Origin: Hyphomicrobiales bacterium
GTDB lineage: Bacteria > Pseudomonadota > Alphaproteobacteria > Rhizobiales > Rhizobiaceae
Length of the DNA: 64,000 nucleotides
Direction of reading: 5' to 3'
Assembly (NCBI GenBank): GCA_002401155.1
Contig: NVSG01000002.1
Coordinates: 469,462-533,461, forward strand
Both the position numbers and the translations under genes were made by a program. How positions within the stretch are numbered: position 1 is the stretch's first letter; every line of letters begins with the position of its first letter. Positions 8,919 through 18,144 of this stretch are shown one piece after another. The notes under the pieces were generated by a model, which did not search any database, had not been told where the DNA came from, and saw only the letters and a program-made list of their open reading frames with translations.

Positions 8919-9854
8919 ATGGAATTACGCAACGTTGGAACATCCGGGTTGAAGGTTTCAACCTTGGGTATCGGATGCAATAATTTCGGCGGCAGGCTAG
9001 ATTATGCTAAATCGGAAGCGGTGGTTCACGCAGCGCTCGATCATGGTGTCACCCATTTTGATACAGCTGACGTTTACCCCATGGGCGATGGCGGGGCCTC
9101 CGAACAACATCTCGGCAAAGCGTTGGGTACACGACGGGTAGACGCGGTGATCGCCAGCAAGTTCGGACTGCCGATGAAGGAAGGCCAAGGCGGTTCGCGG
9201 CGCTATATCATGCAGGCGGTTGAAGCCAGCTTGAAGCGGCTCGATACTGACTGGATCGATCTTTTATATTTCCATACGCCCGATGCAGATACGCCCATTG
9301 ACGAGACCCTGCGTGCAATGGATGATCTGATCACCAGCGGCAAAGTCAATTACATCGCCGGTTCCAATTTTGCTCCGTGGCAAACGGTTGAGGTTCATTA
9401 TGTCGCCCGTGAATTAGGCACGAACCGCTTCATCGCTACGCAGGAACAATACAGCCTGTTGACGCGAAATGTGGAGGAGGAAACCATTCCGCTCTGCCAG
9501 AAATACGGAGTTGGCCTGATACCATTCTTCCCGTTAGAAAGCGGTGTACTCAGCGGGAAATACAAAGTGGGTGAAGATCTTCCAAAGGGTTCAAGATTGG
9601 ATATTTCCAAGCCGCTGGCCGACAAATTCCTGAATGACGACAATCTAAAAACCGCAGCAAAACTTGCCGAGGTTGCAAAAGCCGAAGGCAAGGAACTGAT
9701 CGATCTGGCCTTCGCATGGTTGCTGCGCGACAAGGTCGTGCCAAGCGTCATCGCCGGTGCCAGTACACCGGCGCAAGTGGCAAGAAATGCCGAGGCGGTC
9801 GCATGGCAAATGTCCGATGAACAAGTGACTGCAACCGCCGAAGTTTTCGGTTAA
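8919..9854 (+). CDS. Aldo/keto reductase
   Basis: This 311-residue NAD(P)H-dependent reductase has a (beta/alpha)8 barrel. The catalytic Asp and Tyr lie in FDTADVYPMGDGGASE (about 46-61), a conserved Lys in ASKFGLP and the C-terminal cofactor segment in VIAGASTPAQVARN. It is closest in style to the YajO/Mogp-type short AKRs that reduce aldehydes or ketones. It follows livF by 13 bases in the same direction with a GGACGC site, so it is probably cotranscribed with the importer and may reduce a carbonyl intermediate of the same pathway. It converges on the TPP enzyme with a 4-base gap. Confidence 0.88.
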   Translation: MELRNVGTSGLKVSTLGIGCNNFGGRLDYAKSEAVVHAALDHGVTHFDTADVYPMGDGGASEQHLGKALGTRRVDAVIASKFGLPMKEGQGGSRRYIMQAVEASLKRLDTDWIDLLYFHTPDADTPIDETLRAMDDLITSGKVNYIAGSNFAPWQTVEVHYVARELGTNRFIATQEQYSLLTRNVEEETIPLCQKYGVGLIPFFPLESGVLSGKYKVGEDLPKGSRLDISKPLADKFLNDDNLKTAAKLAEVAKAEGKELIDLAFAWLLRDKVVPSVIAGASTPAQVARNAEAVAWQMSDEQVTATAEVFG

Positions 9855-9858
9855 ACCT

Positions 9859-11523
9859 TTACCGTTTATCCGATACCGCCACACGCACATCGAGCAAGGC
9901 TTGCCGCTTTTCCACGCGTACCGCGTGAAGCGCGCGCTCCAATGCGGCAGGGAAGTCTTCGCCGGTTTCCACGCGCTCACTGTAGGCCCGGCTCGCACCG
10001 GCAATGGCTGCAAAGTCGGGTGAGGGCTCCAGCGAGGTTAGCGGCATCTTGTTTGATTTTGCAGCTTTCCCCTCAGGATAAGAGACGACTACCGAACGCC
10101 GCACCGCATTCCAGATGCCGTTATTTTTGACAATGGTGAGGAGCGGCAATTCTAGTGCTTCGGCGATTTGATGGCAGGCCACCGGATTGGCAAACATATA
10201 GGAGCCATCACCGACGGCAGCAATAGTCAATCGGCTACGATCAAACAATTGAGCACCGAGGGCCGCGGGCATTGCCCACCCAAGCCCGCCGGAATGAGGG
10301 GCGGTGAAGAGCTGGTTTGGGCCTGCAAATTTTATCATGGAGGGAACCACACCAAGCTCGGAGAAGATCGCACCATCGCCCAAAATATCCGAGATGCATT
10401 GGGTCATCCAGGCATCGTCCATTAGCTCTTCGGCGACGGCAAGAGCAGGTGCTTCCATCGGCTCCAGTTTAGTACGCGGTGCCATCGCTTTTTCTAGTGC
10501 CACAATGGCTTTCGCCGGATCACACAAAATAGAAATATCTGATTGAAAACTGCGCACAGGATTGCGTTGAAAAAGTGGGTCGGGACCAAGGGTAATGATT
10601 TTTGCATCAACGGGTCGGTGATGTTTTTCAATCCACGGAATGGCACTATCCACCACAAGAATAACATCGGCATCCTTGAGCAGTTCAAGCGTGAAGCCAC
10701 GGGCACACGGATCACCGGATGCCATAACATTGCGGATAGTGAAAGGTTCAATCACCGGCAGTCCGAGTTTGGATAACGCTTTGGAAGTTTCCCCGGCCAC
10801 ATCGCCGCGCTGACAAATCACCAATGGAGATTTCGCCGCGTCGAGCAATTTGGCAGCCCTTGCGATATCGTCCAAATTACCCGAATTAGACTTGGCAACA
10901 GATTGAACTGCTGGAGGGAATGGCTGGTTTTCTGGAAATTTTTCATCCAGAGGTTCCCGTGGAAGGCTCAGATAAACCGGGCCACGCGGTTCACTCATGG
11001 CAATGCCAACGGCGCGGTTCACAAGCTGTCCACCCTGTTCCGCATACCGCATTTCATAATTAAATTTAGTAACATCGCGCACCAGCGATGTTTGGTCATA
11101 CATTTCCTGCCCATATTGAATAGGTGTCATCCGCGCCCCCAGACGGCCATGTTCTGTAATCGGCGTGCGCCCAGACATCATAATTACCGGAATATTATCG
11201 CTGGCAGCATTGATGACGCCCATGGCAGCATTTGCCAGCCCTACGTTCACATGTACCATCACGGCTTGAGGCTTCCCGCTCACCAGATAATAACCGTGCG
11301 CCATCGCGACCGCAGCGGTTTCATGCGGGATGGTCACAGGCTCCGGGAGTGCTTCCGGCCGGGTCGCGAGCGCCTCGATGATTGGCGGGAAATCTGTCCC
11401 GGCATTGGCAAAGAGATAATCCACCCCTTGTGCCTTTAAAGTCATCAGAACGGCTTCCGCGCCGGTTTTTGGTTGTATGTTCTTCAAAATGCCTACGAGT
11501 CCTTGATAATGTTTGTCTTCCAA
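9859..11523 (-). CDS. Thiamine-pyrophosphate enzyme, acetolactate synthase / benzoylformate decarboxylase-like
   Basis: This ~554-residue protein has the three domains of TPP-dependent 2-keto acid enzymes. The N-terminal PYR domain carries the activating Glu in IPHETAAVAMAHGY (about residue 67). A middle domain follows. The C-terminal PP domain has the Mg-TPP motif GDGSYMFANP...IVKNNGIWN. No FAD-specific region is obvious, so a decarboxylase (benzoylformate or phenylpyruvate type) is as likely as a synthase. There is no ATG near the N-terminus: TTG 11523 or TTG 11487 are the candidates. It is divergent from the IclR gene and next to an aldehyde dehydrogenase that could oxidise its aldehyde product. 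Confidence 0.85.
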   Translation of the reverse strand: MEDKHYQGLVGILKNIQPKTGAEAVLMTLKAQGVDYLFANAGTDFPPIIEALATRPEALPEPVTIPHETAAVAMAHGYYLVSGKPQAVMVHVNVGLANAAMGVINAASDNIPVIMMSGRTPITEHGRLGARMTPIQYGQEMYDQTSLVRDVTKFNYEMRYAEQGGQLVNRAVGIAMSEPRGPVYLSLPREPLDEKFPENQPFPPAVQSVAKSNSGNLDDIARAAKLLDAAKSPLVICQRGDVAGETSKALSKLGLPVIEPFTIRNVMASGDPCARGFTLELLKDADVILVVDSAIPWIEKHHRPVDAKIITLGPDPLFQRNPVRSFQSDISILCDPAKAIVALEKAMAPRTKLEPMEAPALAVAEELMDDAWMTQCISDILGDGAIFSELGVVPSMIKFAGPNQLFTAPHSGGLGWAMPAALGAQLFDRSRLTIAAVGDGSYMFANPVACHQIAEALELPLLTIVKNNGIWNAVRRSVVVSYPEGKAAKSNKMPLTSLEPSPDFAAIAGASRAYSERVETGEDFPAALERALHAVRVEKRQALLDVRVAVSDKR

Positions 11524-11583
11524 TGGTACTATCGTAGACTAGGCTTTCAGCGCTCGCCAGAGCAAAATTATGGTGTCGATAAA

Positions 11584-12342
11584 TTGAGTGAAACAAATTC
11601 TCTGGAGCGCATGCTGGCCGTTCTTGATCTATTCAGCGAAGATCGGTTGGAGTGGACATCCGAAGAGATGATGGCCCAACTCGGCTATTCACGTCCAACG
11701 CTCTATCGCTATTTAAAAACCTTGCGCCAAAACGGTATGTTGGCCAGCATCAACAATGCTGGCTTCACCCTTGGTCCAAAGATCGTAGAGATGGATTTTC
11801 TCCTGCGCCGGTCCGATCCGTTGGTGCTGGAGAGCAAACCCATTCTTTCTGAAATTGCCGAAAAATATAAATGTACGTCTTACATTTCTCGCTGGTATCG
11901 CACCCGTGTTCTTTGTGTTGAAAACGCCACCGCTTCGCCGGTGCCAGAAGGGTCTTATCCTCGCGGCAGGCTTATTCCGCTTGGGCGCGGTGCCACATCG
12001 AGAGCAATTCTTGCTTTCCTCCCAAACCGTCAGGCAGAACCGCTGATTGCTTCATGTCTCGATGAATTTCGATCCGTTGAATTTGGTGATAGCGTCGAAG
12101 AAGTTTTGCTGCGACTGCGCGAAATTCGCAAAGCTGGAGTGGCGGTTGCCCACGGCGAACTAACCACCAATGTGATCGGCTTTGCCAGCCCGGTTTTCGA
12201 TTCCGGACGCACACCGGTTGCCAGCCTAAGCGTGACCATTGGCTACGCACGGGTGGATCAGGAAGCCATAAATGCTATCACCGTCGATGTTAAAGTCGCA
12301 GCCGCTCAATTGAGCGAAAGACTCGCCGCTCGAAAACGTTAA
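11584..12342 (+). CDS. IclR-family transcriptional regulator
   Basis: This ~252-residue regulator has an N-terminal winged helix (NSLERMLAVLDLFSEDRLEWTSEEMMAQLGYSRPTLYRYLKTL, with helix-turn-helix at about 25-55) followed by the IclR effector domain (DPLVLESKPILSEIAEKY..., GRGATSRAILAFLP, RKAGVAVAHGELTTNVIGFASPVFD). The start is uncertain: TTG 11584 keeps it clear of the divergent TPP gene; the frame is open from 11473. It lies between the TPP gene and the amidohydrolase/aldehyde dehydrogenase operon and is the natural candidate to control both through the palindromes at 12347-12382. Confidence 0.85.
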   Translation: MSETNSLERMLAVLDLFSEDRLEWTSEEMMAQLGYSRPTLYRYLKTLRQNGMLASINNAGFTLGPKIVEMDFLLRRSDPLVLESKPILSEIAEKYKCTSYISRWYRTRVLCVENATASPVPEGSYPRGRLIPLGRGATSRAILAFLPNRQAEPLIASCLDEFRSVEFGDSVEEVLLRLREIRKAGVAVAHGELTTNVIGFASPVFDSGRTPVASLSVTIGYARVDQEAINAITVDVKVAAAQLSERLAARKR

Positions 12343-12346
12343 CTTA

Positions 12347-12382
12347 TGCACTATTTCTGTGCAAAAATCTCATAATGTGAGA
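12347..12382. promoter_or_regulatory. Two tandem palindromes upstream of the amidohydrolase promoter
   Basis: TGCAC-N7-GTGCA (12347-12363) and TCTCA-TAATG-TGAGA (12368-12382) lie just upstream of a -35 box. They look like operators, plausibly for the adjacent IclR protein. Neither is followed by a T-run, which argues against a terminator. Confidence 0.45.
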
Positions 12383-12388
12383 ATTTAG

Positions 12389-12417
12389 TTGACCTGTTAA
12401 CGACCAATCTCTATTTA
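12389..12417 (+). promoter_or_regulatory. Sigma-70-type promoter of the amidohydrolase operon
   Basis: TTGACC (12389-12394) and TATTTA (12412-12417) are spaced by 17 bases and lie 38 bases before the ATG at 12456. The palindromes at 12347-12382 abut the -35 box, a layout common for regulated promoters. Confidence 0.55.
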
Positions 12418-12455
12418 TAGCCTGCTTGAGCAGACTATTTGGAGGTGAGCATAGC

Positions 12456-13472
12456 ATGAAGAAAATTGACGTATTTACCCATATCTGGCCGATGCCTTAT
12501 CTGGATGCACTAGGTAAAGTTACCGGTGAAATGACCGCAATCACGGCACGCAGCAACGGCGTTCCCATGATGACCAATCTGGATCGGCGTTTTGAAGTTA
12601 TGGATATGTTCGGCGATGATTATTGCCAGATACTTTCCCTTGCTGCTCCCGCCCTCGAGATGGTTGGAACACCGGAACAGGCGCTTGAATTGAGCAAAAT
12701 CGGTTCAGATTCCATGGCTGAACTTTGCCAGAAATATCCTGACCGTTTCCCCGGCTTCATCGGCACAGCGCCGATCAGTAATCCCGATGCAATGGTCGAA
12801 GAATGTCGCCGCGCCATTGAAGATCTGGGCGCAGTGGGCATGCAAATCTATACCAATGTGGCAGGTGCACCACTCGATTTAGCTGAATATGAGCCATTCT
12901 TTGAATATATGGCAAAATCCGGAAAAATGGTCTGGCTGCATCCGGCTCGCGGACAAAATTTCGCAGATTATCTGACCGAAGATCGCTCCGAATATGAAAT
13001 CTGGTGGACCTTTGGTTGGCCTTATGAAACTTCGGCTGCAATGGCACGTATGGTGTTCTCCGGTCTGTTTGACAAATATCCGGGCCTGAAAATTTTCACC
13101 CACCACGCCGGCGGCATGGTGCCGTTTTTTGAAGGCCGTGTAGGTGCTGGTTGGGACCAGATGGGCAAGCGTACAACCGACCGTGATTTGAGCACCGCAC
13201 GCACAAATCTGAAAAAACCGCATCTGGAATATTTCAAGGATTTCTACGCTGACACCGCGTCATTCGGTTCGGTAAAAGCCATTGAGCATGCCATCGAATT
13301 TTTCGGTGAGGATCATGTGTTGTTTGCTTCTGATGCTCCTTTCGATCCGGAAGGCGGCCCGATGTATATCCGCGAAACAATCAAGATCATCGACAATATG
13401 GATATCACTGACGAGCTTCGCTACAAACTCTACCAAGGCAATGCGGAGCGGCTATTGGGGATCAAACTCTAA
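12456..13472 (+). CDS. Amidohydrolase family protein (ACMSD / resorcylate decarboxylase-like)
   Basis: This 338-residue member of the amidohydrolase-2 group starts KIDVFTHIWP, where the usual HxH is reduced to a single His, as in a subset of this group. Further metal and catalytic residues are visible in MVWLHPARG (His), FTHHAGGMVPFFEGR (His-His) and FASDAPFDPEGG (Asp). Relatives decarboxylate or hydrolyse aromatic acids such as aminocarboxymuconate semialdehyde or gamma-resorcylate. ATG 12456 follows GGAGGTGAG. The stop overlaps the aldehyde dehydrogenase start by one base, so both are made together. Substrate unknown. Confidence 0.82.
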   Translation: MKKIDVFTHIWPMPYLDALGKVTGEMTAITARSNGVPMMTNLDRRFEVMDMFGDDYCQILSLAAPALEMVGTPEQALELSKIGSDSMAELCQKYPDRFPGFIGTAPISNPDAMVEECRRAIEDLGAVGMQIYTNVAGAPLDLAEYEPFFEYMAKSGKMVWLHPARGQNFADYLTEDRSEYEIWWTFGWPYETSAAMARMVFSGLFDKYPGLKIFTHHAGGMVPFFEGRVGAGWDQMGKRTTDRDLSTARTNLKKPHLEYFKDFYADTASFGSVKAIEHAIEFFGEDHVLFASDAPFDPEGGPMYIRETIKIIDNMDITDELRYKLYQGNAERLLGIKL

Positions 13473-14905
13473 TGTCAGTTGCAAAGCATTTCATTGGTGG
13501 TGAATGGGTTGAGGGTCTGCTGACCGCTCGCGAAAGTTTCAACCCTGCTAATGGCGAAAGCTTGGGTAAATATTCTCCCGGTGACGCATCGCTTGCCAAT
13601 GAGGCAATAGGCCATGCACGCCGTGTTTTTGACGAAGGCAGCTGGGCAGCATCCCCGCGCCTTCGTGCCGTGGCCCTGTTTGAACTTGCCGACCAATTGG
13701 AAGCAAGACGCGAAGAACTGATCGATCTGATCGTCGCGGAAAATGGCAAATTGCGTTCAGAAGCCATCGGCGAGATGATCGGCGCAGTTTCTGAAACCAG
13801 ATATTACGCAGGTCTTGCCCGCAACATTTTTGGCCGTACATTTGAAAGCGCGCCGGGAAATATTTCCCTGCTCCACCGCGAACCGGCAGGTGTTGCCGCC
13901 GTCATCGTTCCGTGGAATGCACCGGTTACTTTGCTGATACGCTCGCTCGCACCAGCTTTGGCGGCAGGTTGTACAGCGGTCATTAAACCCGCACCACAAG
14001 TTCCAATGGTCCATGCTGTCGTGATGGAATGCATCGCAGCATGTGCTTCTTTTCCAATTGGTTGCATCAATTCGGTCAACGAAGATGGCAGCACAGTCGG
14101 CGAGGCATTGGTCGCTTCGAAAGACGTGGACGTAATCAGCTTCACCGGTTCAAGCGCCACCGGAAGACGCATCATGGAAGGTGCATCGTCCACTCTCAAA
14201 CGCCTTTCGTTGGAGCTTGGCGGCAAAGCGCCCGCCGTGGTTTTTGCCGATGCCGATATCGATAAAGCCGTTGGCGAATTGCTGCATGGTTCGCTGGTGA
14301 TGGCCGGACAAATTTGTGTCGCCGCGACACGGTTTATCGTCCACGACAGTGTTTATAATGAATTCAGCACCAAGATGGCTGCGGCATACAAGGGCATAAA
14401 CACCGGTCCCGGAAATCTGGCTACTTCTCAAATGGGTTCGCTGATCGACAAGGAAAATCAGACGCGCCTCGAAGGCATTATTGAGCAAGCAGGAGACGAA
14501 GGAAACCTAATCGTCAAAGGCGAACGACTGGACGGCGAAGGTGCTTTCATCACGCCGACCCTGTTTGAAATCGACAATCTGGATTCTTCACTGGTGCAGG
14601 AAGAATTATTCGGCCCCATCGCATCTCTGGAAAAATTCAGCGATGAAACTGAAGCCGTACACATGGCCAATGCCACCAGATACGGTCTGGCTGCCAGCGT
14701 GTTTACCAATGATCTCAACCGCGCAACACGCGTATCCAGAGCCATTCGCTCCGGCACCGTTTGGCTCAATTGCCATACCCGCCTATTTGCCGAAGGAGAA
14801 ACCGGCGGTTATCGCCAGTCAGGACTTGGACGTCTGCACGGCCTCGAAGGGTTAAACGATTTCCTGGAAACCAAGCACGTCTATTTTGAAGCGGGAAGCA
14901 TCTAG
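13472..14905 (+). CDS. NAD(P)-dependent aldehyde dehydrogenase
   Basis: This 477-residue aldehyde dehydrogenase superfamily member has the NAD fold with FTGSSATGRRIM, the general base Glu in LSLELGGKAPAVVF (about 250), the catalytic Cys in MAGQICVAATR (about 284) and the C-terminal EELFGPIASLEKF and GYRQSGLGRLHGLEGL elements. Length is normal. It would oxidise an aldehyde, perhaps the product of the TPP decarboxylase or of the amidohydrolase with which it is coupled. The following TauE gene starts on its last base. Confidence 0.9.
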   Translation: MSVAKHFIGGEWVEGLLTARESFNPANGESLGKYSPGDASLANEAIGHARRVFDEGSWAASPRLRAVALFELADQLEARREELIDLIVAENGKLRSEAIGEMIGAVSETRYYAGLARNIFGRTFESAPGNISLLHREPAGVAAVIVPWNAPVTLLIRSLAPALAAGCTAVIKPAPQVPMVHAVVMECIAACASFPIGCINSVNEDGSTVGEALVASKDVDVISFTGSSATGRRIMEGASSTLKRLSLELGGKAPAVVFADADIDKAVGELLHGSLVMAGQICVAATRFIVHDSVYNEFSTKMAAAYKGINTGPGNLATSQMGSLIDKENQTRLEGIIEQAGDEGNLIVKGERLDGEGAFITPTLFEIDNLDSSLVQEELFGPIASLEKFSDETEAVHMANATRYGLAASVFTNDLNRATRVSRAIRSGTVWLNCHTRLFAEGETGGYRQSGLGRLHGLEGLNDFLETKHVYFEAGSI

Positions 14906-15654
14906 TGAACGGCGAGTTCATTATAGAAATTCTACTGGTTGCCATCTGCCTCGGACTTGGCGGAATTCTTAAAGGAGCAACCGGGGCAGGGGCGCCTGTT
15001 CTTGCAGTGCCGGCCCTCGTGCTGATGTTTGATGTGCATTTCGCAATATTGATAATGATCGTTCCTAACATCGTGACCAATACGTTTCAGGTCTGGAAGT
15101 TCCGCTCCCATATGCCGGAAATGTCGTTCATTTCGCCGCTGATGATTGGTGGAACAATCGGAATTCTGATCGGCACATATGTGCTTGCCTCGCTTTCCAG
15201 CGAAACGCTTTCGTTCTTTCTGGCTATTGCCGTATTCGGCTATATTGCACTTCGTCTTGCCAAACCCGATTGGAAAATTGAGATGGGCCTTGCCAAAAAA
15301 CTGGCATTGCCTGCCGGTATTGGCGCAGGGTTTTTACAGGGAGCTTCTGGCCTTTCAGCGCCGGTTTCAATCACATTTCTTAGCGCTATGAAGCTGCCGC
15401 GCCCGGTATTTATTGTAACCATTTCTCTCCTGTTCGCCATCTTCACAATTGTTCAGCTTGTGGCTCTATGGCAGGGTGGATTGTTGCGTCAGGATGGAAT
15501 GATTTTTAGCGTATTTGCGTTGATCCCCATTTCCGCAGCCATGCCGCTGGGTGCACATTTAGCAACACGGGTTAAGCCGGACACATTTGATAAGGTGATC
15601 CTTGGTTTGCTGGCATTGATTGCAATTCGGCTGCTCATAGGCCTGCTTTACTAA
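14905..15654 (+). CDS. Sulfite exporter TauE/SafE family permease
   Basis: This 249-residue membrane protein has about eight hydrophobic segments and the repeated TauE motif: GGILKGATGAGAPVLAVPAL near residue 17 and GIGAGFLQGASGLSAPVSITFL at about 141. Members export sulfoacetate or sulfite or import organic acids. It begins with GTG at 14905, overlapping the dehydrogenase stop by one base. In this operon it more likely carries a carboxylate intermediate or product than sulfite, but that is inference. Confidence 0.85.
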   Translation: MNGEFIIEILLVAICLGLGGILKGATGAGAPVLAVPALVLMFDVHFAILIMIVPNIVTNTFQVWKFRSHMPEMSFISPLMIGGTIGILIGTYVLASLSSETLSFFLAIAVFGYIALRLAKPDWKIEMGLAKKLALPAGIGAGFLQGASGLSAPVSITFLSAMKLPRPVFIVTISLLFAIFTIVQLVALWQGGLLRQDGMIFSVFALIPISAAMPLGAHLATRVKPDTFDKVILGLLALIAIRLLIGLLY

Positions 15655-15698
15655 GCCATTTCCCAACATCAAATGACGTTTTCTTTGGCAGAGATGGT

Positions 15699-15728
15699 TT
15701 GACATGTCGATATAATCAGCATTAGGAT
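15699..15728 (+). promoter_or_regulatory. Promoter with embedded GACATGTC palindrome
   Basis: TTGACA (15699-15704) is 18 bases from TAGGAT (15723-15728), 30 bases before the dioxygenase ATG. The perfect palindrome GACATGTC (15701-15708) overlaps the -35 box and could be the operator of the MarR protein encoded after the dioxygenase. Confidence 0.45.
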
Positions 15729-15758
15729 TAATAGTGAAAACAGGTGGAGGAATAAGAC

Positions 15759-16808
15759 ATGTCTGCAAGTGAGAAACCCACCGACACCCCGGAGCGTTTG
15801 GCATTTTATGAAAAGATTGCCAAAAAATCTCTCAAGCCCCTTTGGGCCGTTATGTCGAATATTATCACGCCGGAACCAACCAGTGATTGCATCCCTCATT
15901 TATGGAAATTTGATGAAGCAAAGGAATATTTGCTTGAGGCCGGTGGCCTGATTACCGCAAAGGAAGCAGAACGTAGAGTTTTGATTTTAGAAAATCCGGG
16001 CATGCCCGATTCTTCCAAAACCACCACTTCGCTTTATGCCGGATTGCAGCTCGTCCTGCCCCATGAAGTTGCCCCCGCTCATCGTCATAGCCAGTCAGCA
16101 TTGAGGTTTGTGCTCGATGGTTCCGGTGCCCATACAGCTGTAAATGGTGAGCGTACAACAATGGAATACGGTGATTTCGTCATTACCCCGCCCCATTCCT
16201 GGCACGATCACGGCAATCATACCGATGAGCCAATGATCTGGTTGGACGGGTTGGATATCCCTATTGTTACCGCCTTTGATGCATCCTTCGTGGAAAGTCT
16301 GGGTGAGGATGAGCAGCCAATCAACCGCCAGACCGGCGACAGCCTTGCTCGTTTTGGCTCCAACATGCTGCCGGTGGATTATCAACAAGAACGGCTGGCA
16401 TCGCCCATTTTCAATTATCCCTATGAGCGTTCCCGTGGAGCGCTGGAGACCATGAAAAATCAACAGGAATGGGACCCGTGTCACGGCCTGAAAATGCGCT
16501 ACGTCAACCCAGTCGATGGTGGTTACGCCATGCCGACGATTGCGCCCTTCCTGCAATTGATTCCCAAAGGTTTTAAAACCGCCGCCTATCGCAGCACTGA
16601 TGCCACCGTTTATGTGGCGGTGGAAGGAACAGGGCGCACCACCATTGATGGTAAAGTTTTTGAGTGGGGACCGAAGGATATTTTTGTTGTGCCGAGCTGG
16701 AAATGGGTTAGCCATGAACCAGATGGCGAAGCGGTGCTGTTCAGTTTTTCAGATCGCGTGGCGCAGGAAAAACTTGGCCTTTGGCGCCAAGATCGCGGCA
16801 ACTCTTAA
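15759..16808 (+). CDS. Gentisate 1,2-dioxygenase-like bicupin
   Basis: This 349-residue protein has two cupin domains. The N-terminal one carries the Fe(II) ligands in PAHRHSQSALRFVLDG (about residue 108) and the third His in PPHSWHDHGNH (about 147); the C-terminal cupin (about 250-340) lacks the His pair, as is usual in gentisate/1-hydroxy-2-naphthoate/salicylate dioxygenases. It opens the ring of gentisate to maleylpyruvate, or a related hydroxybenzoate. No maleylpyruvate isomerase or fumarylpyruvate hydrolase is visible nearby. ATG has a GGTGGAGGA site. A MarR gene follows at once. Confidence 0.85.
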   Translation: MSASEKPTDTPERLAFYEKIAKKSLKPLWAVMSNIITPEPTSDCIPHLWKFDEAKEYLLEAGGLITAKEAERRVLILENPGMPDSSKTTTSLYAGLQLVLPHEVAPAHRHSQSALRFVLDGSGAHTAVNGERTTMEYGDFVITPPHSWHDHGNHTDEPMIWLDGLDIPIVTAFDASFVESLGEDEQPINRQTGDSLARFGSNMLPVDYQQERLASPIFNYPYERSRGALETMKNQQEWDPCHGLKMRYVNPVDGGYAMPTIAPFLQLIPKGFKTAAYRSTDATVYVAVEGTGRTTIDGKVFEWGPKDIFVVPSWKWVSHEPDGEAVLFSFSDRVAQEKLGLWRQDRGNS

Positions 16809-16819
16809 AGGTTGGATTG

Positions 16820-17272
16820 ATGGTAGAAGACACAGGCGATTTCACCAGATTCCCCGGAAATCTGCTGCGCCGTTGCCATCAAGTTGCGGTAGCGCTATTT
16901 CTCGATGAATGTTCGGAGTTCAATTTAACACCGCTTCAGTATGCTATATTGGCTGCGTTGGAAAAGGACGGTCCGCAGGACCAGATCACGCTTGGGGGCG
17001 CAACCGCGATTGACCGGACCACCGTCACCGTTGTTACCCGTAATCTTGAAGAACACGGTCTGATCGAACGAAAAAAATCCCCCCGCGACAAGCGCTATAA
17101 TATCGTTAGTCTGACCAACTCAGGCCGCGAAGTTGTTCGTGATATTCTGCCCGCCGTTGAAAATGCGCAACGACGCATTGTTGAACCGCTTGAAAAAGAA
17201 GAAGCAGTTCAATTGATCATGCTTCTGGAAAAAATGATGGCTGCAAATAACAAACTTAGCCGTGCGCGGTAA
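16820..17272 (+). CDS. MarR-family transcriptional regulator
   Basis: This 150-residue winged-helix repressor has the recognition region LGGATAIDRTTVTVVTRNLEEHGLIERKKSPRDKRYNIVSLTNSGREV (wing DKRYN). ATG 16820 has an AAAGG site 9-13 bases upstream; the in-frame ATG at 16781 lies inside the dioxygenase gene. Cotranscribed with the dioxygenase, it probably senses the aromatic substrate and controls that promoter. Confidence 0.88.
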   Translation: MVEDTGDFTRFPGNLLRRCHQVAVALFLDECSEFNLTPLQYAILAALEKDGPQDQITLGGATAIDRTTVTVVTRNLEEHGLIERKKSPRDKRYNIVSLTNSGREVVRDILPAVENAQRRIVEPLEKEEAVQLIMLLEKMMAANNKLSRAR

Positions 17273-17280
17273 AATCGAAA

Positions 17281-18078
17281 TCATGATTCTACGGGTGCAG
17301 GTTTCAACCGTCTAAGCACCACACTCAATGCAGTAAGATAAGTGAACGCTGCGCAGAGCGAGATCAAAATCGACATGTTGACGCCGAATATTGGAATTGT
17401 TTCTGCAGCCACCATCAAAAAGCCAATCAGGCTGACCAGACCAAGCGGAAAGCTTCTGATGATCGTGCGTACCTGAGCGCCGCTATAGGTGATGTGGATG
17501 ATCAACAAAAACGGCAAAAATACCATTGGGAAGCCGATCAGCAGACCGGACCATTGGGAGCCGATGGCATCGGCAAGTGTGGTGATTGCCACCACAAACC
17601 CCGCGGCCATTCCCGAGCGAAACAACATGCGAGGAAATGTCATGCGAATTTTGTTTTGTATTTTGTTGGTGTCATGAGAATGAAATACGTAACCGACCGC
17701 GCCAAGCGTGATCAATGACAGGCATGCGCCGGTAATTAGATTGAATTCAACCATGCTCAAAGCACTAGCAACAACAAAGAAACAAGTGACCCCCGTCACC
17801 GTGCTGATCAGAGGCGAATAGCGGTTGTTTGAAAGCGTTCCCCAATAATAACCGATGGCAAAAGAGATGGTACCGACCAGAGAAGGTATCGCATAAAGCG
17901 CACTTTCGGCCGCAAATTGCGGCCCAAGTTCAATGCCGACGAAAAACAATATCAGCACGGCCCCAAGCGGCATGCCGGAGAGGATGCCGGCTATGCGCGG
18001 GTTCACATGTTCTGCAACCCATGAAAGCCCCAGCACGACAAAAACTGAAACAAAAATTTTTCCAAGTAATAAGGTCAT
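17281..18078 (-). CDS. Conserved multi-pass membrane protein, function unknown
   Basis: This 265-residue protein is almost wholly hydrophobic, with eight or nine predicted membrane helices. It contains NPRIAGILSGMPLGAVLILFFVG near residue 26 and a similar second half (LLIGFPMVFLPFLLIIHITYSGAQVRTI), suggesting an internally repeated permease-like fold. I do not recognise the family. It converges on the MarR gene and stands next to an alpha/beta hydrolase and an MFS permease on the same strand. Confidence 0.7.
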   Translation of the reverse strand: MTLLLGKIFVSVFVVLGLSWVAEHVNPRIAGILSGMPLGAVLILFFVGIELGPQFAAESALYAIPSLVGTISFAIGYYWGTLSNNRYSPLISTVTGVTCFFVVASALSMVEFNLITGACLSLITLGAVGYVFHSHDTNKIQNKIRMTFPRMLFRSGMAAGFVVAITTLADAIGSQWSGLLIGFPMVFLPFLLIIHITYSGAQVRTIIRSFPLGLVSLIGFLMVAAETIPIFGVNMSILISLCAAFTYLTALSVVLRRLKPAPVES

Positions 18079-18144
18079 GCGGTAGATGGACTTTCAATAG
18101 GGCAATCTGGTTGCGAATGCAGACGGGCGTTGAAAAGGGAAAAG

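Noticed and set aside
16095-16715. 206-codon reverse frame inside the dioxygenase gene
   Set aside because: The forward frame has clear cupin motifs; the reverse one has none.
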